Source: CAZIOH01 sp964540815
GTDB taxonomy: Bacteria > Myxococcota_A > Polyangia > Fen-1088
DNA: 42,608 nucleotides
NCBI GenBank assembly: GCA_964540815.1
Contig: CAZIOH010000053.1
Location: forward strand, 1 to 42,608
Direction: 5' to 3'
Part shown: positions 1 to 7,038 of the stretch, one piece after another
Position numbering within the stretch: the first letter of the stretch is position 1
Layout of the letters: each line of letters begins with the position of its first letter
Program-made: the position numbers and the translations under genes
Notes under the pieces: model-generated
Databases searched by the model: none
Seen by the model: the letters and a program-made list of their open reading frames with translations, nothing else
Told to the model about the DNA's origin: nothing

Positions 1-134
1 GCAACTGCCCGAGCGAGGCCTCCGCGGCCCGCATTGCGCGCCTGCTGATGGATCGCGGCGTCCGGTCGGTGCGGCCGCTCGCGGGGGGCCTGCAGGCCTG
101 GATCGACGCGGGCTTCGAGGCGGAGGCCGGCTGA
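1..134 (+). CDS. Rhodanese-like domain protein, C-terminal fragment
   Basis: Only the last 43 codons are in the window; the reading frame starts at base 3 and stops with TGA at 132-134. The visible protein begins NCPSEASAARIARLLMDRG and ends with a GGLQAWIDAG segment. This is the pattern of the C-terminal half of a rhodanese domain: CP-EASA near the active-site loop, then the closing helix with GGL-AW--AG. Rhodanese domains carry sulfur as a cysteine persulfide, and some are fused behind DedA-type membrane proteins. Nothing upstream is visible, so the full architecture is unknown. Confidence 0.75.
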   Translation, partial: NCPSEASAARIARLLMDRGVRSVRPLAGGLQAWIDAGFEAEAG

Positions 135-158
135 GGACAGAGGGCGGGCGGCCCGCCG

Positions 159-794
159 TCACGCCGATCGGCGGATGGAATAGAACAGGTGGGTGACGAG
201 GGGCGAGTGCACGGTGCGCTGGATCGTCAGGGCGGTCTCGTGGCGCGGCTCGCGGTCGAAAAGGCGCGTACCGCCTCCGAGGAACAGGGGGGCGAGGGCG
301 ATGTGCAGCTCATCGATCAGGCCAGCGTCGAGGTACTCGCGGATGGTGTGGGCGCCACCCGCGATACGGATGTCCCGACCGTTCGCGACCTCTCGGGCCT
401 GGCTGAGCGCGCTTCCGATCCCGTCGTTCACGAAGTGGAAGGTGGTGCCCCCCTTGCGCACCCAGGGCGCGCGCACCTGCCGGGTCAGGACGAAGACCGG
501 GGTATGAAAGGGGGCTTCTTCCGGCCAGCTCCGCTCGCCGCCGTCGAACATGCGCTTGCCCATGATGCTGACCCCCGTCCGGGCGAACGTCTCCTCCAGC
601 ACCCGGTTGTCGGCTCCGGTGAGGCCACCCTCCCCGAGCTCGAGGGTCTCGCGAAAGAACTTCTGCTCGAAGACGTACTTCTGAAGCTCCATCCACTGGC
701 CGATCCATCGTCGATCCCCGGTGTCGTCACCCCGCGACTCGGGCGCGACGAACCCATCGAGCGACATGGTGACGCTGAAGAAGACCTTGCTCAT
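159..794 (-). CDS. Dihydrofolate reductase family protein (RibD C-terminal-like)
   Basis: The 211-residue protein begins MSKVFFSVTMSLDGFVA, the usual start of the DHFR/RibD-C reductase superfamily. It contains the IMGKRMFDGGERSW segment (nucleotide-binding region), VFVLTRQVR, and IRIAGGAHTIREYLDAGLIDEL, typical of the RibD_C fold. It is probably a cytoplasmic NAD(P)H-dependent reductase; the substrate is unknown and it is not expected to be a housekeeping FolA. AAAGGA lies about 7 nt before the ATG. It is the third gene of a minus-strand unit after ArsR and SRPBCC genes, with a 62-bp gap to the SRPBCC stop. This trio recurs in many bacteria, and the ArsR protein probably controls all three. 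Confidence 0.85.
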   Translation of the reverse strand: MSKVFFSVTMSLDGFVAPESRGDDTGDRRWIGQWMELQKYVFEQKFFRETLELGEGGLTGADNRVLEETFARTGVSIMGKRMFDGGERSWPEEAPFHTPVFVLTRQVRAPWVRKGGTTFHFVNDGIGSALSQAREVANGRDIRIAGGAHTIREYLDAGLIDELHIALAPLFLGGGTRLFDREPRHETALTIQRTVHSPLVTHLFYSIRRSA

Positions 795-856
795 GGTTCA
801 TCCTTTCATTCTTCGTTCGTCTGGTGGGTCTGCCGGTCGAGCCGCACGGGCAGGCC

Positions 857-1318
857 CTATCCGTGGGTCTCGAGCTCCTTGGCCAGCGCCTCGAGCAACC
901 CGAGCGAGCCCTCGCGCCGCCCCTCGGAGCCGTCCTGTCCGTCCACGAAGGCGGTGTGCTCGGTGAAGAGCAGGCGCGTTCCCGACGCGGTCGGCGTCAG
1001 CTCCATCGTGCCGAGCGAGGAGGACATGGGAGCGCCCCCCACGGTCATCGCATAGGCGAACACCACCCGCTCGTCGGCGGCGATGTCGAGGTAAACCGCG
1101 TCCGTGGTCATGGGCGGGCCGCCGGTGGGACGAAAGCGCGTCCGCTCGAAGCCGCCCACCCGGAAGTCGAGGGTGTAGCTCTCGACCTCGAACCCCTCGC
1201 CCTCCGCGAACCACCGGCGCTTCTTCTGCGGGTCGGAGAGGGCCCGAAAGACCCTCGCCGGGGTCGTGGGGTAGATGCGCTCGATGGCAAAGCCCCGGTG
1301 AATCACCGGAAGGCTCAT
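857..1318 (-). CDS. SRPBCC (AHSA1-type) domain protein
   Basis: A 153-residue protein starting MSLPVIHRGFAIERIYPTTP. The sequence RVFRALSDPQKKRRWFAEGE, a later GG--FERTRF strand and a C-terminal helix (GLLEALAKELETHG) are characteristic of the activator-of-Hsp90-ATPase-like branch of SRPBCC, a helix-grip fold with a hydrophobic pocket. The ligand cannot be read from sequence. The start was set at 1318 because its ATG overlaps the ArsR stop as ATGA, which implies translational coupling; a longer reading from 1396 would only translate the end of the ArsR gene in another frame. Confidence 0.88.
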   Translation of the reverse strand: MSLPVIHRGFAIERIYPTTPARVFRALSDPQKKRRWFAEGEGFEVESYTLDFRVGGFERTRFRPTGGPPMTTDAVYLDIAADERVVFAYAMTVGGAPMSSSLGTMELTPTASGTRLLFTEHTAFVDGQDGSEGRREGSLGLLEALAKELETHG

Positions 1319-1668
1319 CGCTGCCCCCCCCGCGGGTCCTGGTCGTCCGACGGCTCGGCGAGGAGGAGACCGAGTCGGTCGAGGCGACGTTCCCAACGCG
1401 CGCGATGGGTCACGAACCAGCGCTCGGCGAGGGCCAGCCGCTCGGGGACGAGCTCGACCCTTCGCACCCGCCCGAGCTTGGCGCTGCGCACGATCCCGCT
1501 CGACTCGAGCAGGTGCACGTGCTGACCGATGGCGGACAGCGTGAACGAGAACGGCGCGGCCAGCTCGCTGACCGACACTGGCCCGGCGACCAGGCGCTCG
1601 GCGATGGCGCGTCTGGTGGGATCCGCAAGGGCGTGGAAGACCCGGTCGAGCGGCGAATGCTGAAGCAT
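1315..1668 (-). CDS. ArsR-family winged-helix repressor
   Basis: The 117-residue protein from MLQHSPLDRVFHALADPTRR carries the classic ArsR opening (ALADPTRRAI), the recognition region VSVSELAAPFSFTLSAIGQH (recognition helix and following turn) and the wing around KLGRVRRVELVPE. No Cys pair or other metal site is visible, so it belongs to the non-metal ArsR group that is commonly paired with SRPBCC genes. It probably represses its own operon. The start at 1668 was chosen from family alignment; a longer frame to 1749 would translate the promoter. It is followed by SRPBCC and DHFR-like genes. Confidence 0.9.
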   Translation of the reverse strand: MLQHSPLDRVFHALADPTRRAIAERLVAGPVSVSELAAPFSFTLSAIGQHVHLLESSGIVRSAKLGRVRRVELVPERLALAERWFVTHRARWERRLDRLGLLLAEPSDDQDPRGGQR

Positions 1669-1675
1669 GTCCTTC

Positions 1676-1703
1676 AATATTCCAGGACCCACCCGATAGT
1701 CAA
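1676..1703 (-). promoter_or_regulatory. Candidate promoter of the ArsR-SRPBCC-reductase operon
   Basis: Minus strand: TTGACT (1698-1703), 16 nt, AATATT (1676-1681), only 7 nt before the chosen ATG, so the transcript could be nearly leaderless. The AT-rich block AAGTATTTGCTTGACT stands out from the surrounding GC-rich DNA and is a likely site for autorepression. It is a sequence match only. Confidence 0.45.
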
Positions 1704-1796
1704 GCAAATACTTCAGCGATGCTCCCCCCGCAATGGCCGTGAATTCCACGCCGGACCCTGGTGTCCAGGCACCCGGTTGCTTATGAATGCGCCTCC

Positions 1797-4700
1797 ATGA
1801 GCGTGCTCGAAGCGCTGGGGGTCGCGGCGACCGACGACGACGATCTGCGCCGTGCCCTGGCGTTCCCGATCGAACGGTTCGTCGGGGAGGAGCGACTGTC
1901 TGTCCGCGTGTCGAACAGCCTCCTCCAGGCGGCCAACCGGCTCGGCGCGCGGACGCTGGCCGAGCTGTGCACCAGCCGCGGCGAGGAGGCTCTGGTCCGT
2001 GTCGGTGGGCGAAAGGTGGTCAAGCAGGTGGCGCGCCTCCTCGAGGCCTGGATCGAGGAATTCGAGGAATTCGACGGGCTCGATCTGGTCCCCGACGTAC
2101 GCTCGAAGGGGCATTCGGGGGCGGACGCGGAAGGGTCCGTCCTCGCGCAGGGCCTCTCCTCCTCGGACGGTGGACGACGGGCGAACGGCGATCCTTCGCC
2201 CCCATCGGCGGCCGATCCGGCGGCGTTGCTGGCCTGGGCCGAGGACCTCGGGCTCGCCGAAGCGCTCGACGAGCCGGTGGGGCGCGCGCTGCCGCCGGCG
2301 GTGCTGCCTCTGCTGCGCCTGGCCGCGACCACGCCGGTCCGCGAGGCCCTGGCTCGACTCGCCGTCCCGGTCGGGACCTCGGGCCCGGCGTCGACACCAG
2401 CGCGCGGGCCGGCGTCACTGCCCGCGTCCGTACCAGGATGGTCCAAGCGCCACCGGCCCTTTGCCCCTGCAGATCCCCCGCCGGCATCCACGGCCGTGCC
2501 GAGGATCGTGAACGACCTCATCCACCACCACCTCACGGCCGTCGCGGAGAACCGCCGGGCCCTCGCCGCGTGGGAGGCCGCACATCCCCGGGTGCCCATC
2601 GGCCCGGGCCAGGGACCGCTCGCCCGCTTCCGCGCGGCCGTCGCCGAGGCCATCGCCGAGCGGGACGCGGCCGGCGGCGCCGCGGAGCTCCGGCCTCGGG
2701 GAACGACGGTCACCCGCCTGGAATTCGCCGACGATCCGGCCCGTCTCGAGTACCAGGAAGCGCCCGCGGAGGGCACGGGCGCCACGTTCGTGCACACGGG
2801 TGGGTTCACGGTCCAGATCCCGCTCGCCGCCTGGAGCACCACCGCCCTCGCCCCCAGGTGCACCTGCGCCGCGGGTTCCGAGTCCTGCGCGCACCAACGC
2901 TCGGCGCTGATGGCCGTGCTCGATCTGCTCGAGCGCCCCTCCCTGCCCGGGCACCAGAAGCTCGCGGCCTTCCTCGCCACACCCGCCTGGCAGCGGGTGC
3001 TCGAGCGCTTCGAGCGCAAGCTGGCGGAGCTTCCCGTCACGGCCCCCGGCGAGAACGAGCGCGTCGCGTGGATGGTCCGCCAGCGCGCCGACGGCTCGGT
3101 GACCCTCTCGCCGCTCCTGCAGCGCCTCGGAGCGCGCGGATGGTCGAAGGGGGCGTCGATCTCCATCGCGGAGCTGGCCCGCCGGAGCCGAGCGTCCGCC
3201 GGCGCACCGGACGGTGCGGCCGACGCCCGCGCCATCGATCTCGTCACCGCGAACATCCAGCTCTGGAGCTTGTCCACGCTGTCGGAGCCCGCTTCCGTCT
3301 TCCGCGCCCTCGACGCCCTGGTCGGCGCCACCACCGTGTTCCTCGGCGAGCGCCGCGACTTCCCCGCCAGCGTCCGGCGGGTCTCGCCCCGCCTCCTCGT
3401 CGAGGAGCTACCGGCAGGCGGGGCGTACGCGCTTCGCTTCTCCCTCGGGGATGGCCCTCCCCGCGACGCCGGCGGCCTGCTCGACGTGGCGCCCGATCGC
3501 CGCCACGTCATCGCGGTGGATCCCTCCGCCAACGAGGTGCGCCTCGCGCTCTTGCCGCCCGAGGTGGCGCTGCTCGCAGACGCCCTCGACCGCGAGCCCG
3601 CCACCTTGCCGGCCGAAGCCATCGAGCCGGTGCTCGCCCGCCTGGAGCGCGTGCAGGCGGTCATCCCCTTCGAGCTCCCCACGGCGCTGGTGGGCGACAC
3701 CGTGGACGCCGATGCCCGCATCGTGTGCCAGCTGACACCCACTGGAGAGAGCGGGCTCACCCTGGAGATCGGCCTTCGTCCCTTTCCACTTCCAGTTTCA
3801 GTTTCAGCTCCGCTGCCCGGCTCCCCCCTCCAGACGCCGGGCGAGGGCCCGGCCGTGATCTTCGCGCGCACCGACACCGCCCGGCTGGCCGCGCGCCGCG
3901 ATCTCGACGGCGAGCGACGAGCGGCCGACGCGCTCTGCGCGTCCCTCGGCCTTCCCGAGAGCGCCCGCACGTCGGCCTGGCGTTTTGCCCTCACCGACCC
4001 GGAACAAGCCCTCGATCTGGTGGTGGCCCTGCGCGAGGCCGGTCCCCATCTGGTGGTGGAGTGGCCCGAGGACGCGTGGCGCATCGACGCGGCCAGGGCC
4101 CAGGCGTTGCGCCTGCGCGTGACCGCGCGGCGTGACTGGTTCGGCCTCGAAGGTGGCATCGAGCTCGATGGCGCCCTCGTCTCCCTCGCCGCCCTCCTCG
4201 AGGCGGTACGACGCCGGCGCAAGTACGTCATCCTCGGTCCCGGTCGCTTCGCCCGCATCGAGGAGACCCTGCGCCGGCGCCTCGCAGCGGCGGACGACTC
4301 CCTGCTGGTCAGCCGAGGTGCCGTCGAGCTCGGCACCGCCGCGCCCGAGCTCCTGGCCGGGCTGGTGGACGATCCCGCGCACCTCGACACCATCCCGTCC
4401 TTCGAGGAGCTGCGCGCGCGGCGAGCGCGTGCGTCGCGCCACACCCCGGTGATGCCCACCGGGCTCCTGGCGACGCTGCGGCCCTACCAGCGCGAGGGCT
4501 TCGAGTGGCTGTCGCGCCTCGCGGAGGGGGGCGCCGGCGCGTGCCTGGCGGACGACATGGGTCTCGGCAAGACCATCCAGACCCTGGCGGTGCTGCTCGA
4601 ACGCGCGCCCCGCGGCCCGGCGCTGATCCTGGCGCCCACCTCCGTGGTGCCGAACTGGCTGGCGGAGGCCGAGCGGTTCGCGCCGTCCCTCCGGCGGCGG

Positions 4701-5993
4701 CTCTACCGCGGCGGCGATCGCGGCCTGCTGCTCGGCGATCTCGCCGCCGGGGATCTGCTCGTCACCAGCTACGCCATCGCCGCCCGCGACATCGAGTCCC
4801 TGGCCGCGGTCACCTTCGCCACCCTGGTCATCGACGAGGCGCAGGCGCTGAAGAACGCGCAGGCGCAGCGCACGCACGCCGTCCGCCGCCTGGCCGCCGA
4901 CTGGCGCCTGGCCCTCACCGGCACGCCCATCGAGAACCACCTCGGCGAGCTGTGGAGCCTGTTCCGCGTCGTCTCCCCCGCCTTGCTCGGCGGCTGGGAG
5001 CACTTCCGCGAGCGCTTCGCCGTCCCCATCGAGCGCAACCACGACGCCGAGCGCCGACGCGCCCTCGGTGAGCTGATGCGTCCGTTCCTGCTGCGCCGAA
5101 CCAAGCAAGAGGTCGCCCCCGAGCTTCCGGTCAAGACCGAGATCACCCGCCTCGTCGATCTGGCGCCGGCCGAGCGGCGGCTCTACGACGCCGCTCGCGC
5201 AGCCGCCGTCGCTGCCCTCACCGGGGACCGCCGCGCGGCGGGCGAGATCCGCGTGGACAGCGAGGGTCAGCGGCGCTTCCAGATCCTCGCCGCACTGACC
5301 CGCTTGCGCCTGCTCGCCTGTCATCCCCGCCTGCAGGACGAGACCTTCGGGGGCGCGTCGGCCAAGCTCGACGCGCTGGTCGAGCTCGTCTCGACGCTGC
5401 GCGAGACGGGGCACCGGGCGCTGGTGTTCAGCCAGTTCGTCGGCTTCCTCGGGCTGGCCCAGGCGGCTCTCGAAGCGTCCGGCGCCAGGGTCCTGCTGCT
5501 GCACGGGGGCACCCCGGCCGCGCAGCGGGCCACCGTGGTCGCGCAGTTTCAAGCCGGAGGCGCGGACGCCTTCCTCATCTCGCTCAAGGCGGGGGGCACC
5601 GGCCTCAACCTCACCGAGGCCGACACCGTGATCCACCTCGATCCGTGGTGGAACCCCGCCGTCGAGGACCAGGCCACCGACCGGAGCCACCGCATCGGCC
5701 AGCGGCGTCCGGTCACCGTCATCCGCCTCGTGGCGCGCGCCACCGTGGAGGAGGCCGTGCTGTCCCTGCACGCCGACAAGCGCGCGCTCGCCCGCTCCGT
5801 GCTCGACGGAGCCGATGGCGCCGCGCCGCTCGACACGACCGAACTGCTGTCGCTCCTCGATACCGGCGCGGGGGCGGCGGGCTGGGACACGAGCGAGGAG
5901 GACGGTCCTGCCGGCGGCCGCGCGGACGGCGGCGACCTGCGCGCCGATGGTCACGACGACGGCCCACTTGCCATTCCGGGCGGGCGGTCGTAA
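1797..5993 (+). CDS. SNF2-family DEAD/DEAH helicase with SWIM zinc finger
   Basis: A 1398-residue protein from ATG 1797 (an in-frame GTG at 1761 would add 12 residues). An N-terminal region of about 350 residues leads to a SWIM finger, C355-x-C357-x6-C364-x-H366. A long SNF2-associated region follows, then the ATPase: DDMGLGKTIQTL (K925), the DEAQ box (D1013), LTGTPIENH, and the C-terminal helicase lobe with LKAGGTGLNL and SHRIGQ (H1298). These are all hallmarks of SNF2 translocases, which move on double-stranded DNA and remodel protein-DNA contacts. The bacterial SWIM-SNF2 group is widespread, but its cellular job is poorly defined. A short low-GC repeat (3781-3812) encodes a Pro/Val linker. 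It is transcribed divergently from the ArsR operon. Confidence 0.92.
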   Translation: MSVLEALGVAATDDDDLRRALAFPIERFVGEERLSVRVSNSLLQAANRLGARTLAELCTSRGEEALVRVGGRKVVKQVARLLEAWIEEFEEFDGLDLVPDVRSKGHSGADAEGSVLAQGLSSSDGGRRANGDPSPPSAADPAALLAWAEDLGLAEALDEPVGRALPPAVLPLLRLAATTPVREALARLAVPVGTSGPASTPARGPASLPASVPGWSKRHRPFAPADPPPASTAVPRIVNDLIHHHLTAVAENRRALAAWEAAHPRVPIGPGQGPLARFRAAVAEAIAERDAAGGAAELRPRGTTVTRLEFADDPARLEYQEAPAEGTGATFVHTGGFTVQIPLAAWSTTALAPRCTCAAGSESCAHQRSALMAVLDLLERPSLPGHQKLAAFLATPAWQRVLERFERKLAELPVTAPGENERVAWMVRQRADGSVTLSPLLQRLGARGWSKGASISIAELARRSRASAGAPDGAADARAIDLVTANIQLWSLSTLSEPASVFRALDALVGATTVFLGERRDFPASVRRVSPRLLVEELPAGGAYALRFSLGDGPPRDAGGLLDVAPDRRHVIAVDPSANEVRLALLPPEVALLADALDREPATLPAEAIEPVLARLERVQAVIPFELPTALVGDTVDADARIVCQLTPTGESGLTLEIGLRPFPLPVSVSAPLPGSPLQTPGEGPAVIFARTDTARLAARRDLDGERRAADALCASLGLPESARTSAWRFALTDPEQALDLVVALREAGPHLVVEWPEDAWRIDAARAQALRLRVTARRDWFGLEGGIELDGALVSLAALLEAVRRRRKYVILGPGRFARIEETLRRRLAAADDSLLVSRGAVELGTAAPELLAGLVDDPAHLDTIPSFEELRARRARASRHTPVMPTGLLATLRPYQREGFEWLSRLAEGGAGACLADDMGLGKTIQTLAVLLERAPRGPALILAPTSVVPNWLAEAERFAPSLRRRLYRGGDRGLLLGDLAAGDLLVTSYAIAARDIESLAAVTFATLVIDEAQALKNAQAQRTHAVRRLAADWRLALTGTPIENHLGELWSLFRVVSPALLGGWEHFRERFAVPIERNHDAERRRALGELMRPFLLRRTKQEVAPELPVKTEITRLVDLAPAERRLYDAARAAAVAALTGDRRAAGEIRVDSEGQRRFQILAALTRLRLLACHPRLQDETFGGASAKLDALVELVSTLRETGHRALVFSQFVGFLGLAQAALEASGARVLLLHGGTPAAQRATVVAQFQAGGADAFLISLKAGGTGLNLTEADTVIHLDPWWNPAVEDQATDRSHRIGQRRPVTVIRLVARATVEEAVLSLHADKRALARSVLDGADGAAPLDTTELLSLLDTGAGAAGWDTSEEDGPAGGRADGGDLRADGHDDGPLAIPGGRS

Positions 5994-6007
5994 ACCTCAC
6001 CGAGCAC

Positions 6008-6475
6008 GTGGGCAAGAGTCTCAACAGGTCGGCGCGCACCCGACGCGGCGGGAGCATACCCGGCGCGGTCTATGTCGTGAGCGTGGTCTGTCTGCTCGGC
6101 CAGCTGGTCTCGCTGGCTCATGAGGCCACCGAACGCCATGTCCGCTGTGCAGAGCACGGGGACCTCAGTCACGTCGGCGCGGGGGCTGACTCCGCCGGGT
6201 CCTCCGCCGCCCTCGACGCCCTCGAGAGCAGGGCAGCGCGACCACGGTCGGTGGCCGACCGGGCGGCCGTGGCGTCCGTGGCGCACGCCCATTGCGCGTT
6301 CTTGTTCACCGGGCGACGCGAGCGCTCGAAGCCGATTCTGCTCGTCGCTCCGGCCCCCGAGCCGGCCCTTCCTCCAGAGCCTCGCGCGGCACCCATCGTG
6401 GCGGCGCCCGCGGAACGAATCCTGCTGAGCGCGCCCAAGATCGCGCCACCGCGTCGTATCGCCGCGTTCTGCTGA
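6008..6475 (+). CDS. Small membrane protein with Cys/His motifs, unknown function
   Basis: A 155-residue frame from a GTG at 6008, 14 nt after the helicase stop. It has a basic N-terminus, then one hydrophobic segment (VYVVSVVCLLGQLVSLAHEA), then HVRCAEHGDLSHV and later HAHCAFLFTG. The rest is Ala/Pro-rich. Codon third positions are GC-rich as in real genes here. I do not recognise a named family, but a short membrane protein with RCAEHG and HxHC motifs next to a TonB receptor cluster looks familiar from Myxococcota (from memory, unverified). The paired Cys/His sites could bind a metal; this is inference. There is no strong ribosome site, so the start is uncertain. An opposite-strand frame (5951-7009) was judged a shadow. 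Confidence 0.55.
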   Translation: MGKSLNRSARTRRGGSIPGAVYVVSVVCLLGQLVSLAHEATERHVRCAEHGDLSHVGAGADSAGSSAALDALESRAARPRSVADRAAVASVAHAHCAFLFTGRRERSKPILLVAPAPEPALPPEPRAAPIVAAPAERILLSAPKIAPPRRIAAFC

Positions 6476-6548
6476 CGTCGAGCGGAGGGCGCCCTCCATC
6501 TCCCGCTTGCGTCGAATGAAGTGGGACCCTCTCCCTGGGCTTTTTATG

Positions 6549-6695
6549 AATCGGGGACGTGGCTCGCTGCCGCTCGCACGTCCCCGCGCCCCTCTCGCCC
6601 GAACAGCGGGAGGTGAACAACGTACTTCGCGGTGCCGCCTCGGGAATGAAGTGGGCCCCTCTCCCTGACCCTCTCCCCGCTCCGCGGGGCGAGGG
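6549..6695. repeat. Dispersed intergenic repeat, copy A
   Basis: Bases 6549-6592 are identical over 44 nt to 42263-42306 at the other end of the window. Further matching blocks follow in the same order: GCGGGAGGTGAACAA at 6606-6620 (42348-42362) and GCGGGGCGAGGG at 6684-6695 (42420-42431). Inside is a hairpin with perfect 9-nt arms, GGGGACGTG (6553-6561) and CACGTCCCC (6577-6585), with a 15-nt loop. It lies in the 560-bp gene-free stretch before the TonB receptor. No transposase is present, so it resembles a REP/MITE-like non-coding family. Confidence 0.8.
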
Positions 6696-6920
6696 AGTGA
6701 GGAGCGGGGTGGGGCTCGGCTTTCATCCGCAGGGATGGGCGCCACAGCCCATTGAGCCTCTCTTGCTCGCGCGGACAGGGGAGAAGAGCGGGGCGGGCTC
6801 CCGCCTCCCATCTCCCATCCCCTCGCCCCCGCGCAAGCGGGGAGAGCCAGGGAGAGGGTCCGTTCCCCATCCCCTCGCCCCGCGCAAGCGGGGAGAGGGT
6901 CAGGGAGAGGGGCCCACTTC
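6648..6920. repeat. Long inverted repeat, 33-nt perfect arms
   Basis: Bases 6648-6680 and 6888-6920 are exact reverse complements over 33 nt, separated by 207 nt. Each arm has the CCCTCTCCCTGACCCTCTCC pattern, and a partial third unit lies at 6515-6538. As RNA the arms could form a very stable stem between the small membrane gene and the receptor start. The rest of the 6476-7038 gap holds GC-rich filler; I see no credible gene in it. Confidence 0.85.
6815..6912. repeat. Imperfect tandem duplication, about 51-bp period
   Basis: Two copies of a unit reading roughly CCATCCCCTCGCCC then GCGCAAGCGGGGAGAG then CAGGGAGAGG lie at about 6815-6860 and 6866-6912. The second copy supplies part of the right arm of the long inverted repeat. 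This suggests local expansion of the same repeat family. Confidence 0.65.
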
Positions 6921-7038
6921 ACCGCAGGGCCGCAAGGTCTGCTTTCGTGGAGGGGAGCGAATGGTGCCCGCGCGCACCGAGCGCACGCGCCCCTGGGAAC
7001 TGCCGCCATCTTCCGCTCACCAGCAGAGACACCTCGAC

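Noticed and set aside
3804..5954. 716-codon minus-strand frame opposite the helicase ATPase
   Set aside because: Shadow of a GC-rich gene; its product is Gly/Arg/Gln-rich with no domain, while the plus frame has full SNF2 motifs.
6648..6920. CRISPR-like array
   Set aside because: Units are inverted or adjacent and there are no regular unique spacers or cas genes.
5951..7009. 352-codon minus-strand frame through the repeat region
   Set aside because: Composed of repeat-derived Arg/Gly/Pro sequence and overlaps the better-supported 6008-6475 gene.
6559..7038. 160-codon N-terminal extension of the TonB receptor
   Set aside because: It translates the intergenic repeats (arms and hairpin); a proper signal peptide begins at 7039.
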